A stretch of DNA of 64,000 nucleotides from Candidatus Dietzia intestinipullorum (GCA_019119635.1 DWWP01000029.1:1-64000); one strand, 5' to 3'. Positions 16,689-26,397 are shown, numbered from the stretch's first letter. Notes: generated from the letters alone by a model not told the origin. A program made the numbers and translations.

Positions 16689-18026
16689 TCAGGCCACGCA
16701 GCCGTCCGGGGCGGGCTCGCCCGCGGCGTGCAGGGCGAAGCGGTGGTCGATCCAGTCCAGGACCGGACCGGGCGCGCTGAACATCGCGCTCACGTGCTCG
16801 CCCGGCACGCCGAGGTAGTCGGCGTTCACGCCCTCCTCGCACCAGTCGGTCCGCAGCTGCTTGGCCGTCTCCGCGGGGAAGAACTGGTCGCCCGTCCCCG
16901 GAAAATGTGCCGGATCCGCGTGGAAGAGCAGGACCGGGTGATCCGGGAGTTCCTCCGGTCGGTCGTCCCGGGGCCCCAGGCGCGTGTCCGTGACCATGTG
17001 CTGCACGCGCGGGTCGGACAGCGGGTCCGGCGTGGTGGTGAACAGGTTGAACGGCGGCAGGACCGCCCCCGAGGCAGTGTTGAACTCCGCGCACGTGTCG
17101 CGCAGCTCCCGGGCGGCGACGTCCCCGGCCCGGTTGAGCAGCCCGTACAGGTCCGGGTACTCGCGGGCCACGCCGAAGATCGCGGCGCGGAGCAGTCCCG
17201 CACCCACCGTGCCGTCCATGTTCCGGTAGGCCTCGCCCAGGTCCACCGGGGCCCCGCCGATCGCGTTGGCCACCAGGTACTCGCTCATCTCCGGTGCGTA
17301 CGTGTTCTGCACCTGCGCCGCGCCGCCGGTCGCGATGCCACCACCGCTGTAGCCGAACAGGGCCGCCGGGCTGTCCTGGAGTCCGGCGGGTTCGAAGCTG
17401 CGGGCGGCACGGATCCCGTCGAGCAGCGCGTGCCCGTGCATCCGGCTGGCCCCGTACGCGCCGCGCGGCCCGTGGTGGTCGGTGGCGACGATCCCGTACC
17501 CGCGGTCGATCAGCTCCTGCAGCACCGGCGGGACCTCCACGGACACCTTCTGCGTGAGCGCCCACGAGGGCTGGCAGGTGTTGCCGAGACCGTCGATCGC
17601 CGCCGCGAACGACAGGATGGGCCGCGGCCCGGGGCCGGGCCACTCGCGCTCGGGGATGATCACGGTCGACGGCACCGCCACCGGGCGCCCCTCGGAATCG
17701 CGGGACTGGACTAGCAGCTGCCAGGTCGGCCCCGTCCGCAGCGCGTTGAACCAGGGGATGGTGGCCGGGCGGGAATCGAGGATCGTGCCGTCGGGCGTCG
17801 ACCCGTCGAGCTCCGGCGGGTCCGAGTACCAGGGATCCGGCGAGGGACTGGGCAGATACTCGGCCGGGTCGACGGTCTCGAGCGGTTCGGAGAGCGTCGC
17901 GGGATCGGCCGACCCGGCCGGTGCCGCGGGCTGCGCCGCCGCGCTCGGGACGACCGCCGTCACCAGCGCGGCACAGATCGTCGTCGTCACCGTTGTCCGC
18001 GCCGCACGGCGCCACCCACCCGCCAT
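16689..18026 (-). CDS. secreted lipase, LIP family
   Basis: A 445-aa alpha/beta hydrolase of the secretory lipase (LIP) family. A signal peptide with the core TTTICAALVTAVVPSAAAQP opens the protein. The nucleophile is Ser227 in GYSGGG, the acid is probably Asp in HADPAHFPGTGDQFF, and the base is His in PGEHVSAM. Tyr-Asp-rich VATDHHGPRGAYG precedes the nucleophile as in other members. It probably cleaves acyl esters outside the cell. It is divergent from the secreted 180-aa protein, with only 98 bp between the starts. A -10 box 7 nt upstream supports ATG 18026. Confidence 0.85.
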   Translation of the reverse strand: MAGGWRRAARTTVTTTICAALVTAVVPSAAAQPAAPAGSADPATLSEPLETVDPAEYLPSPSPDPWYSDPPELDGSTPDGTILDSRPATIPWFNALRTGPTWQLLVQSRDSEGRPVAVPSTVIIPEREWPGPGPRPILSFAAAIDGLGNTCQPSWALTQKVSVEVPPVLQELIDRGYGIVATDHHGPRGAYGASRMHGHALLDGIRAARSFEPAGLQDSPAALFGYSGGGIATGGAAQVQNTYAPEMSEYLVANAIGGAPVDLGEAYRNMDGTVGAGLLRAAIFGVAREYPDLYGLLNRAGDVAARELRDTCAEFNTASGAVLPPFNLFTTTPDPLSDPRVQHMVTDTRLGPRDDRPEELPDHPVLLFHADPAHFPGTGDQFFPAETAKQLRTDWCEEGVNADYLGVPGEHVSAMFSAPGPVLDWIDHRFALHAAGEPAPDGCVA

Positions 18027-18033
18027 GTGTCGC

Positions 18034-18039
18034 AGCCTA
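18034..18039 (-). promoter_or_regulatory. -10 box (TAGGCT) of the secreted lipase
   Basis: On the complement, TAGGCT ends 7 nt before the ATG at 18026; leaderless start expected. Confidence 0.45.
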
Positions 18040-18085
18040 AGGGACTACACAGGAAGACACGTCGAACCAGGCCGGGCGGGGGTAT

Positions 18086-18101
18086 TGTGACTCAGGTCAC
18101 T
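18086..18101. promoter_or_regulatory. CRP/GlxR-like binding site
   Basis: TGTGA-ctcagg-TCACT matches the TGTGA-N6-TCACA consensus of actinobacterial CRP/GlxR proteins at 9 of 10 informative bases. It lies 24 bp upstream of the ATG at 18125 and 60 bp upstream of the divergent lipase start, and could act on either. Confidence 0.5.
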
Positions 18102-18124
18102 CTCTATCTTCCCGAGGAGAAGTC

Positions 18125-18667
18125 ATGCAACGTCCCTCCCTCCGCGTCCTCGCCGGTTCGGCCGGCCTCGCCCTGGCCGCCGGTCTCTCCGTCGGGGCTC
18201 CAGCCCAAGCCGAGCAGGAGCCTCCGGTCGACCCCTGCACGCACACCAACTACTTCCCCGACGAACAGATGTGGGAGATCGGCTGGGGCGCGCAGTTCTA
18301 CCAGCAGGACAACTACTTCGACAAGGACTCCTACGGCGGCATCGTCTCCGTCAACGGTGGCGACGTCCCCGCGTACATGGCCGACGCCGACCAGTGGCAT
18401 TGGTGGTATCTCACGCGGGACCAGCTGGGTCAGCCCGGCGGAGCGCAGGTGGACCTCGGCTTCGACGACGGTACGCACTGGCGCGGGGAGGCTCTCCCCG
18501 ACATCAACGGCTGCCCCGCCGTCAGGTGGACCCTCGACCCCGAGGACGAGCCCGACCCGGACCCCTCGCCCACGGGATCACTGGGCTCCGTGGTCCCGGA
18601 TACCCTCGTCGGCTCCATCGACGTATTCGGCAGCCTCGGCACCGTTCCGGACCCCGAGGACGGCTGA
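18125..18667 (+). CDS. secreted protein of unknown function, 180 aa
   Basis: A signal peptide (SLRVLAGSAGLALAAGLSVG, cleavage near APAQA) is followed by a mature region rich in Trp, Tyr, Asp and Gln (MWEIGWGAQFYQQDNYFD, DQWHWWYLTRDQ). Two Cys (CTH and NGCPAVRW) could form a disulfide. The tail is acidic and Pro-rich. GAGGAGA 6 nt before the ATG is a good ribosome site. A CRP-like site overlaps the promoter. The aromatic pattern suggests a small beta-rich binding domain; family not recognised. Confidence 0.65.
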   Translation: MQRPSLRVLAGSAGLALAAGLSVGAPAQAEQEPPVDPCTHTNYFPDEQMWEIGWGAQFYQQDNYFDKDSYGGIVSVNGGDVPAYMADADQWHWWYLTRDQLGQPGGAQVDLGFDDGTHWRGEALPDINGCPAVRWTLDPEDEPDPDPSPTGSLGSVVPDTLVGSIDVFGSLGTVPDPEDG

Positions 18668-18716
18668 CGCCCGCGTGGCGCGGTCACGTCGCCGCGCCAC
18701 GCCGCGCCGTGGGCGG

Positions 18717-18722
18717 TAGCCT
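18717..18722 (+). promoter_or_regulatory. -10 box (TAGCCT) of dprE1
   Basis: TAGCCT ends 6 nt before the GTG at 18729, with no ribosome site; leaderless start expected. Confidence 0.45.
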
Positions 18723-18728
18723 CCCCCT

Positions 18729-20177
18729 GTGAGCACCACGCAGAACACGCCGTCGGACCCGACCTCGCTCGACACCGAGTTGAGGCGTCTCACCGGGTGG
18801 GGGCGCACCGCCCCGGCCCTGAGCCACGTCCTCACCCCGCGCTCGGTGGAGGAGATCTCCGCCGCCGTCGCGGCGGTCAACGACGCCAACGCCTCGGGAC
18901 CGGACCACCTGCGCCGCGGCGTGGTGGCGCGCGGTCTGGGGCGCTCGTACGGCGACAGCGCCCAGAACTCGGGCGGGCTCGTGCTGGACATGAGCCGCTT
19001 CAACCGGATCCACGAGCTCAACGCCGAGACGGCCCTCGCGGTGGTGGACGGCGGCGTCAACCTGGACCAGCTGATGCGCGCGGCGCTGCCGTTCGGCCTG
19101 TGGGTCCCGGTCCTGCCGGGCACGCGCCAGGTGACCGTGGGCGGCGCGATCGGGCACGACATCCACGGCAAGAACCACCACTCGGCGGGCTCGTTCGGCA
19201 ACCACGTCACGCGGATGGAACTGCTCGTGGCGGACGGGCGCATCCTCACGATCGAGCCGGGCGGCACCTCCGACGATCCGGAGGGTCAGCTGTTCTGGGC
19301 GACGGTCGGCGGCAACGGTCTCACCGGCGTGATCCTCAAGGCGTGGATCGCCATGACCCGCACCGAGACCGCGTTCTTCCTCGCCGACGACGACCAGACG
19401 TCCTCCCTCGACGAGACGATCGCCCTGCACACCGACGGCTCCGAGGACCGCTACACGTACTCCTCGGCGTGGTTCGACGCGATCAGCGCCCCGCCCAAGC
19501 TCGGGCGGGCGGCCGTCTCCCGCGGCAGCCTGGCGACGCTGGCGCAGCTCGAGGAGTACGCGCCGAAGCTCGCCAGGGACCCACTGGCCATGAACACCAA
19601 GCCGCTCTTCACGTTCCCCGACGTGTTCCCCAACGGGCTGGCCAACAAGTTCACGTTCATGCCGATCGGTGAGATCTACTACCGCATGGGCGGGACCAGC
19701 AGGAACAAGATCAAGACGTTGCCGCAGTTCTACCACATCCTCGACCTGTTCTCGGAGTGGAACAGGGCCTACGGATCCAACGGTTTCCTGCAGTACCAGT
19801 TCAACGTCCCGCGCAGCGAGGTCGACGCCTTCAAGGAGATCCTCCGCGACATCCAGCGCTCCGGCCACTACTCGTTCCTCAACGTGTTCAAACTGTTCGG
19901 GCCGGGCAACCAGGCGCCGCTGTCGTTCCCCATGGAGGGGTGGAACATCACCGTCGACTTCCCCATCAACGACCGCCTGAACGAGTTCGTCAACTACCTC
20001 GACCGGCAGATCATGGCGATCGGCGGCCGCCTCTACACCGCCAAGGACTCGCGGGTCCCGGCCGATCGCTTCCACGCGATGTACCCGGAGATCGACTCGT
20101 GGATCGCCACCCGGCGCCGGGTCGACCCGAACGGCGTCTTCGTCTCGGACATGGGCCGCCGGCTCGAGCTCCTCTGA
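18729..20177 (+). CDS. dprE1: decaprenylphosphoryl-beta-D-ribose 2'-oxidase DprE1
   Basis: A 482-aa FAD enzyme of the VAO family that oxidises C2 of decaprenyl-phospho-ribose, the first half of the epimerisation giving the arabinose donor. FAD-binding segments are [15 protein letters not shown] and [20 protein letters not shown]. The substrate region includes [21 protein letters not shown] and [10 protein letters not shown] with the catalytic Lys. The segment equivalent to M. tuberculosis WNICVDFPI reads WNITVDFPI. Thr408 therefore replaces Cys387, the residue that benzothiazinones attack. GTG 18729 has a -10 box 6 nt upstream. dprE2 follows after 209 bp. Confidence 0.95.
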   Translation: MSTTQNTPSDPTSLDTELRRLTGWGRTAPALSHVLTPRSVEEISAAVAAVNDANASGPDHLRRGVVARGLGRSYGDSAQNSGGLVLDMSRFNRIHELNAETALAVVDGGVNLDQLMRAALPFGLWVPVLPGTRQVTVGGAIGHDIHGKNHHSAGSFGNHVTRMELLVADGRILTIEPGGTSDDPEGQLFWATVGGNGLTGVILKAWIAMTRTETAFFLADDDQTSSLDETIALHTDGSEDRYTYSSAWFDAISAPPKLGRAAVSRGSLATLAQLEEYAPKLARDPLAMNTKPLFTFPDVFPNGLANKFTFMPIGEIYYRMGGTSRNKIKTLPQFYHILDLFSEWNRAYGSNGFLQYQFNVPRSEVDAFKEILRDIQRSGHYSFLNVFKLFGPGNQAPLSFPMEGWNITVDFPINDRLNEFVNYLDRQIMAIGGRLYTAKDSRVPADRFHAMYPEIDSWIATRRRVDPNGVFVSDMGRRLELL

Positions 20178-20235
20178 CCCCCTGACGCCGGCCCGTCGCC
20201 GCACCCGCGCCCGCACCCTCCGTGAGTCCAGCCGC

Positions 20236-20301
20236 GTTGAGTCGTTCCGTGCAGCGTTTCCCCAGGCGGGTTCAGCCCGGCAGCTGACGCAGCGACTCAA
20301 C
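20236..20301. repeat. inverted repeat between dprE1 and dprE2
   Basis: GTTGAGTCG (20236-20244) pairs with CGACTCAAC (20293-20301), with GCAGC-containing sequence next to each arm. The fragment GCAGCGTTTCCCC resembles the GCAGCGTAAACCCC of the 7701-7773 element. It splits a gene pair that is usually tightly linked. Confidence 0.65.
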
Positions 20302-20373
20302 ACCCGGCCGATGCTCGAGGGCGGGTCTTCGCGACGCACGAGACACAGGCGGGGCGGTGTCACGGCCCGTCGG

Positions 20374-20379
20374 TAGACT
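20374..20379 (+). promoter_or_regulatory. -10 box (TAGACT) of dprE2
   Basis: TAGACT ends 7 nt before the ATG at 20387. It gives dprE2-aftA-emb its own promoter, downstream of the dprE1-dprE2 gap. Confidence 0.45.
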
Positions 20380-20386
20380 CTCCGCC

Positions 20387-21148
20387 ATGATCAATGCCGT
20401 CGGCGTGCCCCAGACCCTGCTGTTGCTCGGCGGGACTTCCGAGATCGGCCTCGCGATCTGCGAGGAATACCTCCAGCAGGGCCCGATGCGCGTGGTCCTG
20501 GCCTGCCTCCCGGGAGACCCCGGCATCGAGGACGCGCGCGCCCAGATGACGGCATCCGGCGCGACCGCCGTCGACGTGGTGGACTTCGACGCCACCGCCA
20601 CCGACACCCACCCGGACGCGGTGGACTCCTGCTTCAGCGGTGGGGACGTCGACGTGGCGATCGTCGCGTTCGGGCTCCTCGGCGAGAACGAGCAGCTCTG
20701 GACCGACCAGGCCAAGGCCGTCCAGATCGCCCAGATTAACTACACCGGCGCCGTCTCGGTGGGCGTGCTGCTCGGGGAGAAGATGAAGAAGCAGGGCTAC
20801 GGCCGGATCATCGCCATGAGCTCGGCCGCCGGCCTGCGGGCGCGCCGCTCGAACTTCGTCTACGGCTCCACCAAGGCCGGCCTCGACTCCTTCTACACCG
20901 GCCTGGGCTACGCGCTCTCCGAGCACGGCGTGGACGTCCTGCTCATCCGTCCCGGACAGGTCCGCACCCGGATGTCGGCGCACGTCGACGAGGCCCCGCT
21001 GACCATCAACAAGGACGAGGTGGCCCGCATCGCGGTCAAGAACTCCGGACGCGACAAGGGTGCGGTCTTCGCGCCCGCCGCGTTCGGCGGGGTCATGGCC
21101 GTGCTCACCCACGTGCCGCGGCCGATCTTCCGCAAGCTCCCCTTCTGA
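20387..21148 (+). CDS. dprE2: decaprenylphosphoryl-2-keto-beta-D-erythro-pentose reductase DprE2
   Basis: A 253-aa short-chain dehydrogenase that completes the epimerisation by reducing the 2-keto intermediate with NADH to decaprenyl-phospho-arabinose. The cofactor loop is GGTSEIG (residues 15-21), the catalytic Tyr159 and Lys163 are in YGSTK, and SSAAG carries the Ser. The C-terminal [13 protein letters not shown] is characteristic. The start at ATG 20387 agrees with the -10 box. The gene is followed after 8 bp by aftA. Confidence 0.95.
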   Translation: MINAVGVPQTLLLLGGTSEIGLAICEEYLQQGPMRVVLACLPGDPGIEDARAQMTASGATAVDVVDFDATATDTHPDAVDSCFSGGDVDVAIVAFGLLGENEQLWTDQAKAVQIAQINYTGAVSVGVLLGEKMKKQGYGRIIAMSSAAGLRARRSNFVYGSTKAGLDSFYTGLGYALSEHGVDVLLIRPGQVRTRMSAHVDEAPLTINKDEVARIAVKNSGRDKGAVFAPAAFGGVMAVLTHVPRPIFRKLPF

Positions 21149-21156
21149 GCCCGGCG

Positions 21157-23082
21157 GTGGCGCTCCGGGGGATCGGGCTGGCGGGCGCGGCGGCAGTGCT
21201 CGCCGCGGTCGTCACCGCCGTCGTGCTGGGGGCGTTCTCGCTCGTCACCTTCCCCGCCTACGGCAACTCCAACGTGCTGCTGGCGCTCACCGTGGCGGGC
21301 CAGGCCGCCGCGCTCGCCCTCGTCGCCGCCGGCGTGCTCTGCGCGCGGGCCGGCGAGCGGGCACCGGGGCGGGCCGCGCTGGTCCGTGTGGGCACGCTCG
21401 CCGCGCCCACGGGCTCGGCGCTCCTCGTGGCCACGACCCTCGGCATCCCGCTGGCCGCCACCCGCCTCTACCTGCACGGCGTGAGCGTGGACCAGGAGTT
21501 CCGCACCCAGTTCCTCACCCGCTCGACCACCTCACTCGGCCTGCCGGACATGGCCTACGCCGACCTGCCGTCGTTCTATCCCTCCGGCTGGTTCTGGCTC
21601 GGCGGCCGCTTCGCCGACCTCGCGGGGCTCGAGGGCTGGGCCGCCTACAAACCGTGGTCGATCCTGTCCCTCGCGGTGGCCGCGGCGCTGGTCACCGTCC
21701 TGTGGACCCGCCTGCTGCGCACGGACCTCGGCGCGGTGGTCGCGGCGGCGTCGGTCTCGGTGATGCTCGCGCACGGCAGCCCGGAACCGTACGGGGCCGT
21801 GGTGGCGCTCTTCATCCCGCCGGTGCTGCTCCTGGCCTGGCACGCCGTCTCCCCCACCGATCGACGTGGCGGTCGCGGGGCCACCCTCGCCACGCTGCTC
21901 TTCCTGGGCGCCTCCGCGTGCATGTACACCCTCTACACCGGTCTGGCCGCCGCGACGGTCGTGCTCATGGCGCTGGTGGCCACCGTCCTCGCGTGGTGGC
22001 GGAGCCGTCCGTACCCGGTGTGGCTGCCGGCCGCTCGACTGGCCGTGATCGGTGTGGGCTCGCTCCTGCTCGCCCTGATCGTGTGGGCGCCCTACCTCCT
22101 CGCCGCGCTGCGCGGCGCCCCGGCCGACTCGGGCACCGCGATGCACTACCTGCCCGACGCGGGCGCCCGCCTGCCGCTGCCCATGACCGCGGGCGGCCTC
22201 ACCGGCTGGGTGTGCCTGGCGGGCCTGGTGTGGATCGTCGCGCGGGCGTGGACCTCGCGCCGGGCCCAGGCTCTCGGCCTGGGCGTGGCGGCCGTGTACC
22301 TGTGGTGCCTGGCCTCCCTGGCGGCGACGGCCGTCGGCACCACCATGCTGGGCTTCCGCACGGAGCCGGTCCTCATCCTGCTCCTGGTGGCGGCCGGCGT
22401 GTTCGCCCTCGCCGACCTCGCGGGCCTGGTCGTCCGGGCCGCGGGGCGTCAGGGTGGGCACGAACGTCCCGCCGCGGAGGCCGGGCGACGACGACGAGGA
22501 GCCGTCGCTGTCGTCGGGGTGCTCGCCGCCCTCGCCGGCCTCGCCCACGCCCAGGGCGTCCCGGACCACCTCCACGAAGAGATCCGGCTCGCCTACACGG
22601 ACACCGACGGGGACGGCGTGCGGGCCGACCAGCGCCCGCCCGGGCCCGAGTCCCACTACGCCGAGGTCGACCGCGTGATCCGCGAGGCGTTCCCGGACCG
22701 GGACAGGACCGACATCGTCGTCGTCAGTACCGCCGACGCGTTCCTGTCCTACCACCCGTACCTGGCCTATCAGGCCGTGACCTCCCACTACGCCAACCCG
22801 CTCGGGCGGTACGCCGACCGCAACGACGCCATGATCGAGTGGGAGGAGGCCACCGGCCCCGACGAGTTCCTCGCCATGCTCTCCGACACGCCGTGGCGCG
22901 CGCCCGACGCGATCGTCGCCCGGCCCGGCGGCTCCGGCTACACACTGCGACTGTCGGAGGACACCTATCCCAACGACCCCAACGTCCGCCGGTTCAGCGT
23001 GACCATCCCCGCCGAGGCGGTCGAGGGCGGCCCGTTCGAGGTCCACGAGGTGGGCCCGTTCTCGGTGATCACGGTGAACTGA
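21157..23082 (+). CDS. aftA: galactan 5-O-arabinofuranosyltransferase AftA
   Basis: A 641-aa GT-C enzyme that primes galactan with the first arabinofuranose using decaprenyl-phospho-arabinose. About eleven N-terminal helices hold the first-loop motif VDQEFRTQF (Asp112, Glu114) and HGSPEPYGAV. A periplasmic C-terminal domain contains ESHYAEVDRVIREAF. The position between dprE2 and emb is the same as Rv3792. The GTG at 21157 lies 8 bp after dprE2, and the next start follows its stop after 1 nt, so the three genes form one translational unit. Confidence 0.92.
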   Translation: MALRGIGLAGAAAVLAAVVTAVVLGAFSLVTFPAYGNSNVLLALTVAGQAAALALVAAGVLCARAGERAPGRAALVRVGTLAAPTGSALLVATTLGIPLAATRLYLHGVSVDQEFRTQFLTRSTTSLGLPDMAYADLPSFYPSGWFWLGGRFADLAGLEGWAAYKPWSILSLAVAAALVTVLWTRLLRTDLGAVVAAASVSVMLAHGSPEPYGAVVALFIPPVLLLAWHAVSPTDRRGGRGATLATLLFLGASACMYTLYTGLAAATVVLMALVATVLAWWRSRPYPVWLPAARLAVIGVGSLLLALIVWAPYLLAALRGAPADSGTAMHYLPDAGARLPLPMTAGGLTGWVCLAGLVWIVARAWTSRRAQALGLGVAAVYLWCLASLAATAVGTTMLGFRTEPVLILLLVAAGVFALADLAGLVVRAAGRQGGHERPAAEAGRRRRGAVAVVGVLAALAGLAHAQGVPDHLHEEIRLAYTDTDGDGVRADQRPPGPESHYAEVDRVIREAFPDRDRTDIVVVSTADAFLSYHPYLAYQAVTSHYANPLGRYADRNDAMIEWEEATGPDEFLAMLSDTPWRAPDAIVARPGGSGYTLRLSEDTYPNDPNVRRFSVTIPAEAVEGGPFEVHEVGPFSVITVN

Positions 23083-23083
23083 C

Positions 23084-26000
23084 ATGACCCTCGGACTGCA
23101 CCCGTACCCGGGAATGGCGCGCGATCGACGCATGGCCGTGATCACCGGCTTCCTCGGCGCCTTCCTCGCGATCCTCGCCGGCTTCCTGCCCGTCCACCAG
23201 GACACCACCGAGATCGACTGGTCCCCGGGCTCCGACTACCAGTCCGTGACCTCCCCGCTCGTCTCCGGCAGGCCGCTGGACCTGACCATCACCGCACCGT
23301 GCGAGGCACTGGCGGAGGTCCCGGAGAACACCGTCGTCTTCTCGACGCTCCCGGCCGACGCCCCGGGCCGGATCTCCGACGGTCTCGTGGTGCAGCGGTC
23401 CGTCTCCGCAGCCGGCGACCCCGCCATCGAGGTGGCCGTCCGCAACCTCACGCTGCTCTCCGTGCCGTTGGACGACCTGCGCGATTCCGCGTGCGGGGAG
23501 CTGCACGTGCGAGCCGAGACGGGGGTGATGGTCGCCGAGTTCACCGGCATCGACGACGACCCGGACAACCCCACCCGCGCGGCCGTCCCCGGCTCCATGC
23601 GGCCCCAGGTCACCGGCATCTTCACGGATCTGACCCCGGCCACCGCGCCCGACGGCCTGGAATCGTCGTCCGTCCACGTCACCGTCGACTCGCGCTACTC
23701 GTCCAGCCCGACGGCGATCAAGCTCGTCCTCATGGTCGTTGGCGTCCTCGCGACCCTCGCCTCGCTCCTCTACCTCCACCGGCTCGACGGGGTCGACGGA
23801 CGCTCCGACCGCCGGTTCGTGCCCCGCAGCTGGACCCGGCCGTCCGGTCTCGACGGCATCGTGGTCACGGTCCTCACGTTCTGGCACTTCGTGGGCGCCA
23901 ACACCTCCGACGACGGCTACCTGCTCACCATGGCCAGATCGGCCGGCCCCAGCGGATACATGGCCAACTACTACCGCTGGCTCGGTTCTCCCGAGTCCCC
24001 GGTGGGCTGGTACTACGAGATCCTCCGCCTGTTCGCTGAAATTTCCACCGCCAGCCCGTGGATGAGACTGCCCACCCTCCTGTGCGGCATCCTGTCGTGG
24101 CTCATCATCAGCCGCGAGGTGGTGCCGCGCCTGGGCCGGCTCGCGCGCACGTGGCACCGACCCCGGTGGACCGGCGCGGCGCTCTTCCTGGGCTTCTGGA
24201 TGGCCTTCAACAACGGCCTGCGCCCCGAGCCGGTGATCGCCCTCGGCGCACTGCTCACCTGGTCGCTCGTCGAACGGTCCATCGCCACCCGCAGACTGGT
24301 CCCGCTGGTCGCGGCGATCGGCGTGGCCGCGTTCTCCCTCGGCGCCGGGCCGACCGGGCTCATGTGCGTGGCCGCCCTCGCCGCGGGCGCCCGCGAGGCC
24401 GTCCGGATGATCCGGTGGCGTGCCCGGGTGGTCGGCTGGGCCCCCATCCTGGGACCGCTCCTCGCCGTCGGGTTGGCGCTGCTCTACACGGTGTTCGCCG
24501 ACCAGACCCTCGCCACCGTCCTCGAGGCCACCCGCATCCGCACCGAACTCGGGCCGAGCCTGCCCTGGTACGGCGAGAAGGACCGCTGGGAGGCCCTGTT
24601 CGGGGTCTCCGCCGACGGGGGTGTCGCGCGCCGGTTCCCCGTCCTGCTCATGCTGATGTGCATCGCGGTGGTCACCGCCGTGATGCTGCGCCGCGGCCGC
24701 GTGCCCGGCGCCGCGGGCGGCCCGTCCCGCCGGCTCCTCGGCGTCATCGCCGGCTCCTTGTTGCTGCTGGTGTTCACGCCCACCAAGTGGACCCACCACT
24801 TCGGCGTGTTCGCCGGGCTCGGCGGCGCGCTCGCCGTCCTCACCGTGATCGCCCTGCGCTCGCAGACCGTGTCGCTACGCAGGAGCAGGTGGCTCGTCGG
24901 GGCGGCGCTCTGCCTCGTCGTGGGGCTGTCCACGGCCACCAACAACACCTGGTGGTACGTCTCCGACTACGGCATCCCGTTCTCGGACGACTTCCCCGAG
25001 GTCCTGGGGGTCGCCGTCAACAGCATCGCCTTCTTCGGCGGACTCGTGTGTCTGGTGGTGGCCGGGCTCATCCACGCCGGCATCATCCCCGACTCCACCA
25101 ACGGCGCGGTGGCCCGGTTCCTGCCGTTCCTGCGCAGCCCCGCGGACACCCCGGCGGCGCGTGCCCGCGACGCCGCCCGCGACGGGGGGCGGGGTCGCGG
25201 CCCGGGCATCGACGGCGCGCCGCTGACCATCGTCGCGTTCTCCGTGGTGCTGTTCGAGCTCGCCTCGGCCGTCACGGCCGTCTTCGTCCAGTCCCCCGCC
25301 TACACGGTGGGGCGGTCCAACATGCGGGCCCTCGCCGGCGAGCCGTGCGCGCTCGCCGACTCGGTGCTCGTCGAGGAGAACTCCAACGACGGCCTCCTGC
25401 GGGCGGTCGGCGCCGGGCCCGACGTCTCGTTGGGCGCGGGCGAGGTCAACGGCTTCGCCCCCAACGGCCTGCCCGACTCGATCTCGGTGGAGAGCACCGA
25501 GACCTCCGGCACCCTCGCGCAGTCCGAGACCGGGGAACGCGACCCGGATGACGGGATCGACGCGGGCACCACCGGCGGGCGCGGCGAGGTCACCGTCAAC
25601 GGCTCCACCGTCGCCCTGCCGTTCGACCTCGACCCCGACACCACCCCGGTACTCGGCTCCTACCGCCGCGGGCCCCAGGTCGCCGCGAACCTCACCTCCG
25701 CCTGGTATGAGCTCCCCGCCCGCAGCCCCAACCGCCCACTGCTGGTGATGGCCGCCGCCGGACGCATCGGCGCGAACGACCTGCGGATCGAGTACGGCCG
25801 TCCGGGAAGCGTGGGGGCCGCCGGCCCCACCGACTTCGAGGTCATGGGCTCCATGTCCCCCATCGATATCGGCCCCGCCCCGGCCTGGCGCAACCTCCGG
25901 ATCCCGCTCGAGTCCATCCCGGAGGAGGCGGAGGTGGTCCGCGTGGTCGCCCGCGACGCCAACCTGTCCCCGGATTCCTGGCTCGCCGTGACCCCGCCAC

Positions 26001-26389
26001 GGAACCCCCGCCTGCGCACGCTCGACGAGGTCGTCGGCCGGTCCGACCCCGTCCTCATCGACTGGGTCGTCGGCCTCGCCTTCCCCTGCCAGCGCCCCTT
26101 CGTTCACAACGGCGGCGTGGCCGAGACGCCCCGGTACCGGATCCTCGCCGACCGCGAATCCTCCTCCGCCGCCAACTGGTGGCAGAGCGCCGCCGGAGGT
26201 GGCCCGCTGCTGTGGACCACCCAGTCCGTCGAGGCGGTCACCGTCCCCACCTACCTCGATCACGACTGGGCGCGGGACTGGGGCTCCCTGCAGAGATTCG
26301 ATCCGCTCGACCCGACCGCGGCCCCGGCGGATCTCGTGCGCGGCAGCGATATGCGGTGGGGCTGGACCACGCCAGGGCAGATGAACTGA
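23084..26389 (+). CDS. emb: arabinosyltransferase Emb (first copy, EmbC position)
   Basis: A 1101-aa GT-C enzyme that polymerises arabinofuranose outside the membrane. The N-terminal helix (MAVITGFLGAFLAILAGFL) is followed by a periplasmic jelly-roll, then the catalytic loop NTSDDGYLLTMAR with Asp276 and Asp277 (equivalent to Asp279 of EmbC). Further on come YYRWLGSPESPVGWYY, more than a dozen helices, TKWTHHFG, and a C-terminal carbohydrate-binding region ending near WGSLQRFDPL. Met283 aligns with EmbB Met306, the common ethambutol-resistance site. It is one of two tandem emb genes here; mycobacteria have three and corynebacteria one. Confidence 0.92.
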   Translation: MTLGLHPYPGMARDRRMAVITGFLGAFLAILAGFLPVHQDTTEIDWSPGSDYQSVTSPLVSGRPLDLTITAPCEALAEVPENTVVFSTLPADAPGRISDGLVVQRSVSAAGDPAIEVAVRNLTLLSVPLDDLRDSACGELHVRAETGVMVAEFTGIDDDPDNPTRAAVPGSMRPQVTGIFTDLTPATAPDGLESSSVHVTVDSRYSSSPTAIKLVLMVVGVLATLASLLYLHRLDGVDGRSDRRFVPRSWTRPSGLDGIVVTVLTFWHFVGANTSDDGYLLTMARSAGPSGYMANYYRWLGSPESPVGWYYEILRLFAEISTASPWMRLPTLLCGILSWLIISREVVPRLGRLARTWHRPRWTGAALFLGFWMAFNNGLRPEPVIALGALLTWSLVERSIATRRLVPLVAAIGVAAFSLGAGPTGLMCVAALAAGAREAVRMIRWRARVVGWAPILGPLLAVGLALLYTVFADQTLATVLEATRIRTELGPSLPWYGEKDRWEALFGVSADGGVARRFPVLLMLMCIAVVTAVMLRRGRVPGAAGGPSRRLLGVIAGSLLLLVFTPTKWTHHFGVFAGLGGALAVLTVIALRSQTVSLRRSRWLVGAALCLVVGLSTATNNTWWYVSDYGIPFSDDFPEVLGVAVNSIAFFGGLVCLVVAGLIHAGIIPDSTNGAVARFLPFLRSPADTPAARARDAARDGGRGRGPGIDGAPLTIVAFSVVLFELASAVTAVFVQSPAYTVGRSNMRALAGEPCALADSVLVEENSNDGLLRAVGAGPDVSLGAGEVNGFAPNGLPDSISVESTETSGTLAQSETGERDPDDGIDAGTTGGRGEVTVNGSTVALPFDLDPDTTPVLGSYRRGPQVAANLTSAWYELPARSPNRPLLVMAAAGRIGANDLRIEYGRPGSVGAAGPTDFEVMGSMSPIDIGPAPAWRNLRIPLESIPEEAEVVRVVARDANLSPDSWLAVTPPRNPRLRTLDEVVGRSDPVLIDWVVGLAFPCQRPFVHNGGVAETPRYRILADRESSSAANWWQSAAGGGPLLWTTQSVEAVTVPTYLDHDWARDWGSLQRFDPLDPTAAPADLVRGSDMRWGWTTPGQMN

Positions 26390-26397
26390 TCGTCGCC

